Shown here: positions 1 through 7,743 of the stretch, piece after piece
Layout: every line of letters begins with the position of its first letter
How positions within the stretch are numbered: position 1 is the first letter of the stretch
From: JBDSGC01 sp046594105
GTDB lineage: Bacteria; Acidobacteriota; Thermoanaerobaculia; Gp7-AA8
Direction of reading: 5' to 3'
NCBI GenBank assembly: GCA_046594105.1
Contig: JBKJQB010000220.1
Coordinates: 1-11,292 of the forward strand
Length of the DNA: 11,292 nucleotides
The notes under the pieces: generated by a model
Database searches by the model: none
Told to the model about the DNA's origin: nothing
The model's input: only the letters and a program-made list of their open reading frames with translations
Position numbers and translations under genes: made by a program

Positions 1-1004
1 TCGGACGGACCATCAACGCGCTCTATGTGACCTCGTCGCCCGCGGGCGGCGCCTGCCACGCCGAAGACCAGCCCTTCGATCAGAAAGGCTCGAAAGATCT
101 GACCGGGCGAGGCGCCGAGCGTTTTGAAGACGCCGACATCCTTGCGCCGCCTCAGAATCGAGATCAGCACGGTGTTGTAGACGAGAAACATCCCGACCAG
201 CAGCGCAACGCCCGCCAGCGCGAAGAGATTGACGCGCAATGCGCGCAGCATTTTCTCGACGCGCTCGTTGCGGCGCGAGGGACGCTCCAGCCGCGCGTTG
301 GAGGGGAGAAGCGCCGCGATGCGCGCGGCCAGCCTCTCGTCGGGCCCGCTGTCCGGCACGATGAGGTCGATGCGGGTCAAGCGTCCGACCATTCCAAAGC
401 TCGACTGCACGGCCGCGATGTCCGCGATGACCAGCGCTCCATTGAAAGCAGTGGCAGGTCCTCTTGCTTGCAACAGACCGCGAACGATCATGGTCCGGCG
501 AATGCCACCCACGCTCAGTGTCAGTGGAGAGCCAAGCTTCAATGAATGCGCCGTTGCGAAGCTCTCCGGCAGGACGACGGAGTCCTGGCGAAACAGGCTG
601 AGATACGTGGCCACCGACTGCCCCTTCGAGGTGACCACGCTGGCGTAGCGATAGTCGCGGAAATGAAGATCGGACAGCAGGTCCACGCCCAGGAGGCGGA
701 CGGGCGTTTCCCACGGCTCGGCGATGCCGTCGGTGTCGATGACCGGCGCGACGCGCAGTCCGGCCTGCCACAGTGGCTGCAGCGCGATCAGCAACGACTC
801 GTCGATCCCCGCATCCGAGACGATTTGATAGTTGGCCTTCCCGGCGACCGCATCGACCGACTCGCGGAACGCGCGCAGTGCGCTCTGGTTCGAGAGCGCG
901 ATGGCCACGATGACCGAGACTCCCACGGCGATGCCCAGAATGGTCAGGGCCGTTCGGAGCGTCTCGCGAACCACCGGGCGGAGCACCAGCGCGCGGACGA
1001 TCAA
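1..1004 (-). CDS. FtsX/MacB-type ABC transporter permease, partial (cut by left edge and disrupted)
   Basis: This is the membrane subunit of a MacB/LolE-like ABC exporter, partner of the ATPase just upstream on the same strand. Read from a TTG at 1004, the frame is open to the window edge (~334 codons). It gives an N-terminal membrane helix (TALTILGIAVGVSVIVAIAL), a long periplasmic MacB_PCD-like domain (PVRLLGVDLLSD, SLKLGSPLTLSVGG), then a second helix (LFALAGVALLVGMFLVYNT) and the family's cytoplasmic turn (RRRKDVGVFKTLGASPGQIF). The frame stays FtsX-like up to GLVFGVAGAA near 49-78, then turns into unlikely sequence (RGRRGHIERVD). The last helices are missing. The start is uncertain because no ATG in frame follows the in-frame TGA; GTG at 986 is the alternative. 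It begins 28 bases after the ATPase stop, so the two form an operon. The substrate cannot be told from sequence. Confidence 0.85.
   Translation of the reverse strand, partial: MIVRALVLRPVVRETLRTALTILGIAVGVSVIVAIALSNQSALRAFRESVDAVAGKANYQIVSDAGIDESLLIALQPLWQAGLRVAPVIDTDGIAEPWETPVRLLGVDLLSDLHFRDYRYASVVTSKGQSVATYLSLFRQDSVVLPESFATAHSLKLGSPLTLSVGGIRRTMIVRGLLQARGPATAFNGALVIADIAAVQSSFGMVGRLTRIDLIVPDSGPDERLAARIAALLPSNARLERPSRRNERVEKMLRALRVNLFALAGVALLVGMFLVYNTVLISILRRRKDVGVFKTLGASPGQIFRAFLIEGLVFGVAGAARGRRGHIERVDGPS
3..47 (+). pseudogene. Inverted fragment of the FtsX permease
   Basis: Frame 3 on the plus strand reads GRTINALYVTSSPAG. This resembles the stretch (typically V-x-RT-[IV]-x-x-LY) that in FtsX-like permeases follows the third transmembrane helix, about 20-25 residues after the point where the minus-strand permease frame stops looking native. 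It lies on the opposite strand to the rest of the gene. The two meet at the perfect palindrome CGCCCGCGGGCG (37-48). Either a small inversion or a fold-back joint at a contig end would give this. The call rests on about 12 recognisable residues. Confidence 0.5.
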
Positions 1005-1032
1005 CGGGATTCCGCGATGAGAGCCATCGCTC

Positions 1033-1722
<690 letters not shown>

Positions 1723-1728
1723 GGGCGG

Positions 1729-1734
1729 ATTGTA
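1729..1734 (-). promoter_or_regulatory. Putative -10 element TACAAT for the ABC transporter operon
   Basis: Reading the minus strand, TACAAT is followed by CCGCCC and then the GTG start. A transcription start 7 nt after the hexamer would fall on the first base of GTG. The same TACAATCnnCCG core occurs before the DUF2007 gene and before the cobalamin riboswitch. I see no convincing -35 box. Confidence 0.5.
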
Positions 1735-1754
1735 GTGAAGAGCGCACCGGGGGT

Positions 1755-1966
1755 CGAAACCCGAAACCAGAAAAGCAGAAGTCGCGATCGAACCGTCAGC
1801 CTCCGTGGTTCTGAACGAAGCGAACGTAGCGCCGGCATCCTTGCCGGCCGTGGCGTCGGCTTCCAGCCGGCGCTTCTGGGCGAGCCCCCGCGGGCAGGAT
1901 GCCCGCGACACGGCCGGCAGGGATGCCGGCGCTACGAAACCTTCTGCCTTCTGGTTTCTGGTTTCG
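1755..1966. repeat. Nested intergenic inverted repeat
   Basis: This repeat fills the divergent gap between the ABC ATPase and the BON lipoprotein. The inner arms, 1826-1852 and 1909-1935, are inverted copies with one mismatch in 27 bases (core GCCGGCATCC...GCCGGC). The outer arms, 1755-1781 and 1941-1966, are imperfect inverted copies rich in GAAACCAGAA. Between them are shorter palindromes such as GCGGGCAGGATGCCCGC (1890-1906). Repeats of this look, translated as strings like PASLPAV or PAGRRY, are common dispersed intergenic elements in some high-GC genomes. It has no coding role and could form a large cruciform or RNA hairpin. Confidence 0.8.
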
Positions 1967-1997
1967 CTTTCCGCCCCCTGCGGCACGATCGCTGCAA

Positions 1998-2003
1998 CAA
2001 AAT
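1998..2003 (+). promoter_or_regulatory. Possible -10 element CAAAAT for the BON lipoprotein gene
   Basis: CAAAAT is followed by TGGACG and then ATG at 2010, the same 6-nt spacing seen before the ABC ATPase. The match to TATAAT is weak, and no -35 box is evident. Confidence 0.25.
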
Positions 2004-2009
2004 TGGACG

Positions 2010-2297
2010 ATGATGAAGCGCCTCCTTTCTGCTACCGCCCTCGTGATCCTGGTTGCCTGCGCGGGCAACATCACGCCAGCCCGTCAACTGGATGATGCGG
2101 CGATGGCAACGGCTGTCCGGGAGGCCATCCGTTCCGATGTTGGACTGCGTGGCGCGAACGTCACGGTGGACGCTCGACAGGGCGTGGTCACCCTGACCGG
2201 AATGGTGCGCACGCCAGAGCAGCGCGACCGCGCGGTTGCCGATGCCAGGGCCATCATGAACGTCCGCAGCGTGAACAACCTATTGACGGTAGAGTAG
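2010..2297 (+). CDS. BON-domain lipoprotein
   Basis: This is a 95-residue secreted lipoprotein. Residues 1-17 (MMKRLLSATALVILVAC) form a type II signal peptide with lipobox LVAC, so Cys17 would be lipidated. The rest is a single BON domain (about 28-95): a helix (MATAVREAIRSD), then the strands VTVDARQGVVTLTGMV, then a helix with EQRDRAVADAR and the terminal VRSVNNLLTV strand. BON domains bind phospholipids or envelope surfaces, as in OsmY and DolP, but those carry two copies and this has one. The frame is open further upstream, through repeat DNA, so the start at the first ATG of ATGATG is chosen for the signal peptide. There is no clear Shine-Dalgarno sequence. Two small membrane-associated genes follow on the same strand, suggesting an envelope or stress unit. 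Confidence 0.88.
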   Translation: MMKRLLSATALVILVACAGNITPARQLDDAAMATAVREAIRSDVGLRGANVTVDARQGVVTLTGMVRTPEQRDRAVADARAIMNVRSVNNLLTVE

Positions 2298-2310
2298 CGA
2301 TTCGATCGAC

Positions 2311-2316
2311 AAGGAG
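2311..2316 (+). promoter_or_regulatory. Shine-Dalgarno AAGGAG deciding the DUF883 start
   Basis: AAGGAG lies 6 nt before ATG at 2323. The earlier in-frame ATG at 2317 directly abuts it and so is too close, which places the real start at MDDIKTT. Confidence 0.75.
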
Positions 2317-2322
2317 ATGCCC

Positions 2323-2604
2323 ATGGACGACATCAAGACCACCGCCGAGAATCTCAAAGAGGAAGCGGAGACCCGCTTCGGCAAAGCGAAGGAGTTCGTC
2401 GGCGACCAGTACGCGGCGGCCTCCGACGCGGTGCGCGATCAGTACAGCAAGGTCCGCGAGAAAGTCGACGACGTCGATTTCGGCGCGATGACCGACCAGA
2501 TCCGCACCTACGTTCGCTCCAACCCCGGCAAGGCGCTCCTCCTCTCCGTCGGCGTCGGCTTCATCATCGGCCTGATGCTCCGCCGGGATGACGACGAGGA
2601 ATAG
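2323..2604 (+). CDS. DUF883 family protein (ElaB/YqjD-like, membrane-anchored)
   Basis: This is a 93-residue protein of the ElaB/YqjD/DUF883 type. The N-terminal two thirds (1-65) are charged and helical (LKEEAETRFGKAKEFVGDQ, VRDQYSKVREKVDD). A linker YVRSNPGKA leads to one C-terminal membrane anchor (LLLSVGVGFIIGLMLRR, about 72-88) and an acidic end DDDEE. In E. coli, members sit in the inner membrane, bind ribosomes and are induced in stationary phase or stress. Whether this one binds ribosomes is unknown. The gene begins 25 bases after the BON lipoprotein and ends 8 bases before the next small gene, so the three are probably co-transcribed. Confidence 0.85.
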   Translation: MDDIKTTAENLKEEAETRFGKAKEFVGDQYAAASDAVRDQYSKVREKVDDVDFGAMTDQIRTYVRSNPGKALLLSVGVGFIIGLMLRRDDDEE

Positions 2605-2612
2605 AGACGACG

Positions 2613-2951
2613 ATGCCCGGCAGAACCACTGACGATCACGAAAAGGCGGCGGCAGGCATGGACTACGATTTTCCCATTCGCGAGAAAGCCACTCAACTCG
2701 GGCGCGCTCTCGCCGAGAGCGGCCCTGATGGATTCTTCGAAGAGCTCGACAAACTCCTCCCGGAGAGCTGGCGCGAGCACATCGCCAGCTTTCCCGTCAC
2801 CGCCGTGGCTCTCAGCGTCGGCGTCGGGGTGTGGCTGGGAATGAGGAAGGGCGACGAGATCGTGGCGGCAGGGACCGCCCTGATCACCGCCGCCGCCATG
2901 TCGAACGTCTCCAACGTCATGGACGGCGCCGGGAAAGGGAAGTCGGAATAG
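2613..2951 (+). CDS. Small membrane protein of unknown family
   Basis: This is a 112-residue protein I do not recognise. Residues 1-60 are polar and helix-prone (IREKATQLGRALAESG, FFEELDKLLPESWREHI). They are followed by a hydrophobic segment with the same SVGVG core as the DUF883 neighbour (AVALSVGVGVWLGMRKGDE, about 64-82) and a second hydrophobic stretch rich in Ala (about 83-100). It may be a diverged partner of the DUF883 protein. The start at 2613 is 8 bases after the preceding stop with only a weak purine stretch; ATG at 2658 is an alternative. The last base of its stop codon is the first base of the repeat copy at 2951-3035. Confidence 0.7.
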   Translation: MPGRTTDDHEKAAAGMDYDFPIREKATQLGRALAESGPDGFFEELDKLLPESWREHIASFPVTAVALSVGVGVWLGMRKGDEIVAAGTALITAAAMSNVSNVMDGAGKGKSE

Positions 2952-3035
2952 GCCGGCACGGCCGGCGGCGCTGGTTGCCCAAGGCTCCGCCAGGGATCAC
3001 GCTCCAAGACGTTCTGCCGCACAGGCTTCTAGGCC
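2951..3035 (-). repeat. 85-bp repeat, copy R1 (inverted)
   Basis: On the minus strand this reads GGCCTAGAAGCCTG at the start and ends GGCCGTGCCGGCC. It matches R3 (3686-3768) with only about five differences, including two single-base gaps. Its end contains the palindromic block GGCCGGCACGGCCGGC. It sits directly after the small membrane protein gene and before the SprT-like gene, in opposite orientation to R2 and R3. Confidence 0.85.
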
Positions 3036-3129
3036 AGCCGAACTGGAGGCGGTGGTTCCCGTGGGCGCGGCGGGAACACCCCGAGATGGGGATGATCGCC
3101 AGACTCACCCCGGCCGACTCACGAATCGC

Positions 3130-3158
3130 TTGCGCACCGGACCTCCCCTCTCCACAAT
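3130..3158 (+). promoter_or_regulatory. Putative promoter of the SprT-like gene
   Basis: TTGCGC (3130-3135) and CACAAT (3153-3158) are separated by 17 bases, the optimal sigma-70-type spacing. The -10 hexamer is 8 nt before ATG at 3167, as in the leaderless-looking promoters elsewhere in the window. Both hexamers are imperfect. Confidence 0.35.
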
Positions 3159-3166
3159 GGGTTCCG

Positions 3167-3616
3167 ATGGAAACGCAGTCCCTTCCCATTCCCCAGGTCA
3201 CCCACGGACACCACCATCTCCCGTCCCTCGCCGCTGAGATCCACAGCACCTATTTTTTCAAAATGCCCCCCCTGCGCGTCCGATGGGGCCAGCAGATCGC
3301 CCGCAAGAGGCGCCGCTCCATCCGCCTGGGGTCCTACAACCACGTCACCGGAGAAATCCGCGTTCACCCTCTTTTGAACTCGCAGGCCATCCCTGCGTTC
3401 TTCATTCAGTCGATCATTCACCACGAGTATCTCCACCACATGCTCGGCGGAAATCACAATCGCCGCTTCCACAGCCACGAGCGGCAGTTCCGCTACTACC
3501 GAGAGTCGAAGGAATGGATCGGGCGCAATCTCTTCCTCCTGCTCGGAATGAAGAAGCGTGTGCCGCCACCGAAGAGCGTTCCCCACGCGCTCCCGCCGCA
3601 GATGGCGCTGTTCTAG
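3167..3616 (+). CDS. SprT-like zinc metallopeptidase
   Basis: This is a 149-residue cytoplasmic protein of the SprT-like type. The active-site motif HEYLH (86-90, preceded by His85 and followed by His91) supplies two zinc ligands and the catalytic Glu87. The later HSHERQFR (His102 or His104) resembles the third-ligand region. Before them come a basic strand segment (RKRRRSIRLGSYN) and the strand IRVHPLL, as in the SprT core. Relatives include SprT and the SPRTN/Wss1 proteases, but the substrate here is unknown. The frame is open back to 2831, but that part runs through repeat R1. I take ATG 3167 because of the promoter-like element before it; ATG 3086 or 3092 are alternatives. There is no signal peptide. 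The gene is bracketed by inverted repeat copies. Confidence 0.8.
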   Translation: METQSLPIPQVTHGHHHLPSLAAEIHSTYFFKMPPLRVRWGQQIARKRRRSIRLGSYNHVTGEIRVHPLLNSQAIPAFFIQSIIHHEYLHHMLGGNHNRRFHSHERQFRYYRESKEWIGRNLFLLLGMKKRVPPPKSVPHALPPQMALF

Positions 3617-3617
3617 G

Positions 3618-3689
3618 GCCGGCACGGCAGAACATCTTGGAGCGTGATCTTGGCGGACCCTTCGGCCAGTGGCGCCGGCCGTGCCGGCC
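3618..3689 (+). repeat. 85-bp repeat family, copy R2 (shortened)
   Basis: It begins one base after the SprT-like stop codon. It shares CAGAACATCTTGGAGCG, TGATCTTGGCGGA and GGCCGTGCCGGCC with R1 and R3 but lacks the AGAAGCCTG leader and differs in the middle. It abuts and slightly overlaps R3 in direct orientation. Confidence 0.75.
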
Positions 3690-3768
3690 TAGAAGCCTGC
3701 GCTGCAGAACGTCTGGAGCGTGATCTTGGCGGAGCCTTGGGCAACCAGCGCCGCCGGCCGTGCCGGCC
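3686..3768 (+). repeat. 85-bp repeat family, copy R3
   Basis: This is the near-identical inverted counterpart of R1, with GGCCTAGAAGCCTG at its start, GGCGGAGCCTTGGGCAACC in the middle and GGCCGTGCCGGCC at its end. Together R2 and R3 fill most of the 208-base gap between the SprT-like gene and the DUF4097 gene. No gene is visible in that gap. Confidence 0.85.
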
Positions 3769-3810
3769 CTCCCCGCTAACCTTTTTCTCTTTGCGGCGTA
3801 ATCACTCCCC

Positions 3811-3818
3811 AGGAGGAG
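3811..3818 (+). promoter_or_regulatory. Strong Shine-Dalgarno AGGAGGAG for the DUF4097 gene
   Basis: AGGAGGAG lies 6 nt before ATG 3825 and fixes the start just ahead of a signal peptide. Confidence 0.75.
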
Positions 3819-3824
3819 CTCTCC

Positions 3825-4811
3825 ATGCTTCGCATTCGCACCGCCGCCCTCGTCATCGCCCTCGGTCTAGTCACCCTTTCTGCCGCTCAGGCATCGATCG
3901 ACAGCCCCATTCACCGGACCTTCAATGTCCGCGACGGCGGAACGCTCACCATCGAAGCCGACCTCGGCGACATCCGGGTCTCCAGCGGCGGAACGATGGT
4001 CACCATCGACATCCTCCGAAAAGCAAAAACGTCCAGCCGGGAGAAGGCCAACGATCTGTTCCGCGACTATCGCGTCGAGTTCAGCCAGGAACAGAACGAC
4101 GTACGGGTCACCGCACGCTACGACCGGGTCGCCAACTGGTTCAACCTTTTCGGCAACGATCTGCGCGTCCAGTACGTCGTGACCGTTCCCACCCGATTCA
4201 ACCTCAAGCTGGCCACCTCCGGCGGCGATGTCAAAGTGGGCGACCTCAATGGAGATGTCCGCTGCAGGACCTCCGGCGGGGACCTCGAGCTGGGACACAT
4301 CGGCGGAATCGTCGAAGGCAAGACCTCGGGCGGAGACATGAATCTGGCCGCCGTCCGTGGCAACGCCACCCTGGGCACCTCCGGTGGCAGCGTGAAGGTC
4401 GGAGACGCCGGCGGGACTCTCGAGGTGAAGACGTCGGGAGGTTCGATCGACATCAACCGCGTGGCCGGCGATCTGCTCGCTCACACCTCGGGCGGCAACA
4501 TCTCCATCCACGAAGCTCTCGGCATCATCGACGCTTCCACCTCGGGCGGCTCGATCGAAGCGCGCATGGCGCGGCAGCCGCGCGGCGACTCGCAGCTGAA
4601 AACCTCCGGCGGCGGCATCGTCCTGTCGCTCGCACCCGGTGTGGCCCTCGACCTCGATGCGCACACCAGCGGCGGCGACGTGCAGACCGACGTGCCGGTG
4701 ACGCTCCTGGGAAAACAGAGTGATTCGACGCTGAACGGAAAGGTCAATGGAGGAGGCCCGAAGGTCGTCCTCCGCAGCTCCGGCGGCGATATCCATTTGC
4801 GCAAGCTGTGA
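3825..4811 (+). CDS. Secreted DUF4097-type beta-repeat protein
   Basis: This is a 328-residue exported protein. Residues 1-24 form a signal peptide (LRIRTAALVIALGLVTLSAAQA). The N-terminal part (30-130) has the DUF4097-like opening (RTFNVRDGGTLTIEADLGDIRV, VTIDILRKA). From about residue 130 there are ten (T/S)SGG motifs, nine TSGG and one SSGG, mostly 18-21 residues apart with one gap of about 37 before the last. Each is followed by a short strand such as GDVKVGDL or GSIDINRV. This is the pattern expected of a beta-solenoid or ladder fold in which each turn begins with TSGG. It lacks a lipobox or membrane anchor, so it is periplasmic or surface-exposed; ligand and role are unknown. The final residues HLRKL end the last turn. 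Confidence 0.88.
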   Translation: MLRIRTAALVIALGLVTLSAAQASIDSPIHRTFNVRDGGTLTIEADLGDIRVSSGGTMVTIDILRKAKTSSREKANDLFRDYRVEFSQEQNDVRVTARYDRVANWFNLFGNDLRVQYVVTVPTRFNLKLATSGGDVKVGDLNGDVRCRTSGGDLELGHIGGIVEGKTSGGDMNLAAVRGNATLGTSGGSVKVGDAGGTLEVKTSGGSIDINRVAGDLLAHTSGGNISIHEALGIIDASTSGGSIEARMARQPRGDSQLKTSGGGIVLSLAPGVALDLDAHTSGGDVQTDVPVTLLGKQSDSTLNGKVNGGGPKVVLRSSGGDIHLRKL

Positions 4812-4829
4812 CTCGGAATCCGCGTCCCC

Positions 4830-4886
4830 GGCCGAACCGGTCGGCGACGCCTGACTGACGTCCGTCCGGTTCCCCGGCCCCGCTTT
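4830..4886 (+). terminator. Possible terminator after the DUF4097 gene
   Basis: GAACCGG (4834-4840) pairs with CCGGTTC (4866-4872), extended by GGCC pairing at 4830-4833 and 4876-4879 across a bulge. A short T run (4883-4886) follows. The loop is long and the T run weak, so this is a tentative call. The rest of the 147-base gap up to 4959 shows only the Shine-Dalgarno sequence and a TAAACT hexamer at 4931. Confidence 0.3.
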
Positions 4887-4958
4887 TCACGTCGAGAATC
4901 ATCCCCGCTTTCATTGCGCGCTGGCTGTCGTAAACTCCGCTCCCCGGAGGATCCCGCC

Positions 4959-5432
4959 ATGCCCATCGACGACGCGCAATTCAAGCTGGCCCTTTCGCAT
5001 TTTGCCAGCGGCGTGACCGTGGTGACCACGGAACACGACGGCAAGGCCTACGGGATGACCGTGGCCTCCTTCTCCTCGCTCTCCCTCCATCCACCCCTGG
5101 TTCTGGTGTGCATCGAGAACGGCGTGCGGACCCACGAAGCGATCGTCGACTCGGGGAAGTTCGGAGTGAGCATCCTGGCGCATGATCAGGCGGTGCTTTC
5201 TTCGAAATTCGCCTCGCGCATCGAGGATCGCTTTGCGGGCGTGGAAACGGTCCGCGGGACGCTCGACATCCCTCTGATCGCCCGTGCCATGACCACTTTG
5301 GAATGCCGCCTGACCACCGCGTTGCCCGGCGGCGATCACACCATCTTCGTGGGCGAGGTGGAGGCCGTCTCGACGCGCGAAACGGCGCCGCTTCTCTATT
5401 TCCGCAGCGGTTACCACGAGATGCGCCACTGA
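4959..5432 (+). CDS. Flavin reductase-like, FMN-binding protein
   Basis: This is a 157-residue protein of the flavin reductase/DIM6-NTAB family, which binds FMN and often passes reduced flavin from NAD(P)H to a partner oxygenase. Family features in order are FASGVTVVTT (15-24), GMTVASFSSLSLHPPLVLV (32-50), SGKFGVSIL (65-73) and the C-terminal GDHTIFVGEVEAV (125-137), ending in GYHEMRH. Length is typical. ATG 4959 is chosen because CGGAGG (4945-4950) lies 8 nt upstream. Its TGA shares one base with the ATG of the esterase, so the two are translationally coupled. No monooxygenase partner lies in the window, so the flavin acceptor is unknown. Confidence 0.92.
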   Translation: MPIDDAQFKLALSHFASGVTVVTTEHDGKAYGMTVASFSSLSLHPPLVLVCIENGVRTHEAIVDSGKFGVSILAHDQAVLSSKFASRIEDRFAGVETVRGTLDIPLIARAMTTLECRLTTALPGGDHTIFVGEVEAVSTRETAPLLYFRSGYHEMRH

Positions 5433-6293
5433 TGCGCGATATGCGCGACACCCTGCGCGACACTTTTTCGCGCGTCCTCAACCTGGAGAACCGCCGCCAG
5501 GCAATCCGTCGCGGCACCATCGAGCGCATCCCGGCGTTCGCCTCCACCATCTTCGGCAACACCCGCGACCTCACGATCTATCTTCCTCCCGGCTACCAGG
5601 AGCGCGAGTCGCTGCGCTACCCGGTGCTCTACATGCAGGACGGCCAGAACCTCTTCGACCCGGAGCGCGCGTATGTCCCGGGGCAGTCCTGGCTGCTGCA
5701 CGAAGCAGCAGACCGGGCCATCGCCAATCGCAAGGCCGCGCCGATGATCATCGTGGGGATCGATCACGCCGGGGCAGGAAGGATCGACGAGTTCACCCCC
5801 ACCAGGGAGCCGCAGCGGAATGCCGGGGGGAAGGCAGATGACTACGCCCGGCTCCTGATCGAAGAGGTGAAGTCGATGACCGACGCGACGTTCCGCACGC
5901 GGCCGGACCGATCGGCCACCGCGGTCGGCGGTTCCTCCCTGGGCGGACTTCTCTCCATGTATGTGGGACTTCGACATCCGGAGGTCTTCGGCGCCATCGC
6001 GGCCATGTCGCCCTCGGTGTGGTGGCACGACCGCGTCATCCTGAACGTCGTCGATCAGTTTTCCTCACCGGCCCGGCCGAGGATCTGGCTGGACATCGGC
6101 GGCCGGGAAGGCGGCGAAGCGCTTCAGGATGCACGGCTGCTGCGGAACCACCTCACCGCTCGTGGATGGGATCTGCGCTCCGACCTCCGTTTCTTCGAAG
6201 ATCGGCGGGCCGACCACAGCGAGCGGGCCTGGGCGCGCCGCGCCCGGGCCATGCTGGAGTATTTGTTCGGGCATTCGCAGTTGCAAACCTCCG

Positions 6294-6304
<11 letters not shown>
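5432..6304 (+). CDS. Esterase D/Fes-type alpha/beta-hydrolase
   Basis: This is a 290-residue hydrolase of the putative esterase family (PF00756 type: esterase D, enterochelin esterase, mycolyltransferase-like). The sequence shows the early strand TRDLTIYLPPGY (44-55), the oxyanion-side motif YPVLYMQDGQNLFD (63-76), the nucleophile elbow GGSSLGG (166-172) with Ser169, MSPSVWW (192-198), a likely acid Asp221 in IWLDIGGREG, and catalytic His262 in ADHSERAW. There is no signal peptide, so it is probably cytoplasmic; the substrate is unknown. Its ATG overlaps the flavin reductase stop by one base (TGATG), and its end overlaps the moaA start by 11 bases. Confidence 0.9.
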
Positions 6305-7304
<1,000 letters not shown>

Positions 7305-7308
7305 ACGG

Positions 7309-7743
7309 ATGTGCGCACTTCGTTGGGCATTGGCTGCACCGGGAGCAATCGCGGCCTGGTTCGTTACCTTCCTTGTTGGCGTCGTCACGTATGGCATTAC
7401 TGAGAGCGCTCTGTGTCCTGCCGGCGAAATGGAATCCGGAATGTGCCTGAACAGCAGAGTGCATGCAAATCTGAAAATACTGATCTTCCTTTTCGTAGCA
7501 CTCTCCGCGATCGCGGTCGTCGCCACAGCCGTCGTGATCGTGCCCACTCACAAAAGGATTGTGGCGTGGGTGGTCTTCGTCACGGGAAGTCTCGCGGCCG
7601 TTATTTTCGCCGTCGAGACAGGGAGAGCTCTTGGCGAGGGCATCTGCGCAGTCGTCGCAGGTTTCGTCGCTACCTTTGCGATCGATCGGTACCTGCGGCA
7701 CATCGCTACGACAGCCGCCCCGCCCCTAACGCACGCAACCTAG
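7309..7743 (+). CDS. Four-helix membrane protein of unknown function
   Basis: This is a 144-residue protein with four predicted membrane helices at about 8-30, 55-79, 84-103 and 111-128. The first loop has two cysteines (Cys36, Cys46) that could form a disulfide outside the membrane. Basic residues HKR at 81-83 mark a cytoplasmic turn. I recognise no family. ATG 7309 follows the moaA stop by 4 bases, implying co-transcription, although there is no clear Shine-Dalgarno sequence. The stop TAG is directly followed by the stop of the convergent 57-codon gene. Base composition appears somewhat less GC-rich than neighbours, which may mark a fast-evolving or acquired gene. Confidence 0.7.
   Translation: MCALRWALAAPGAIAAWFVTFLVGVVTYGITESALCPAGEMESGMCLNSRVHANLKILIFLFVALSAIAVVATAVVIVPTHKRIVAWVVFVTGSLAAVIFAVETGRALGEGICAVVAGFVATFAIDRYLRHIATTAAPPLTHAT

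Noticed and set aside
13..771. Minus-strand 252-codon open frame beside the permease frame
   Set aside because: Arg-rich with no domain; the adjacent minus-strand frame gives a clear FtsX permease.
1723..1986. N-terminal extension of the ABC ATPase
   Set aside because: It translates palindromic repeat DNA (strings such as APASLPAVSR) and precedes the conserved start of the family.
2831..3166. Long N-terminal part of the SprT-like open frame
   Set aside because: It overlaps the preceding gene and runs through repeat R1; the conserved domain begins after 3167.
2951..3768. CRISPR array or insertion sequence
   Set aside because: Copies are few, differently oriented and not regularly spaced, and there is no cas or transposase gene.
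3867..4796. Minus-strand open frame (309 codons) opposite the DUF4097 gene
   Set aside because: Its repetitive VAAGG strings are just the complement of the TSGG repeats; the plus strand has the signal peptide and strong Shine-Dalgarno sequence.
6129..6293. Upstream extension of moaA
   Set aside because: It lies in the esterase gene in another frame; MoaA proteins begin at the MAIDTLGRPLRDLR block.
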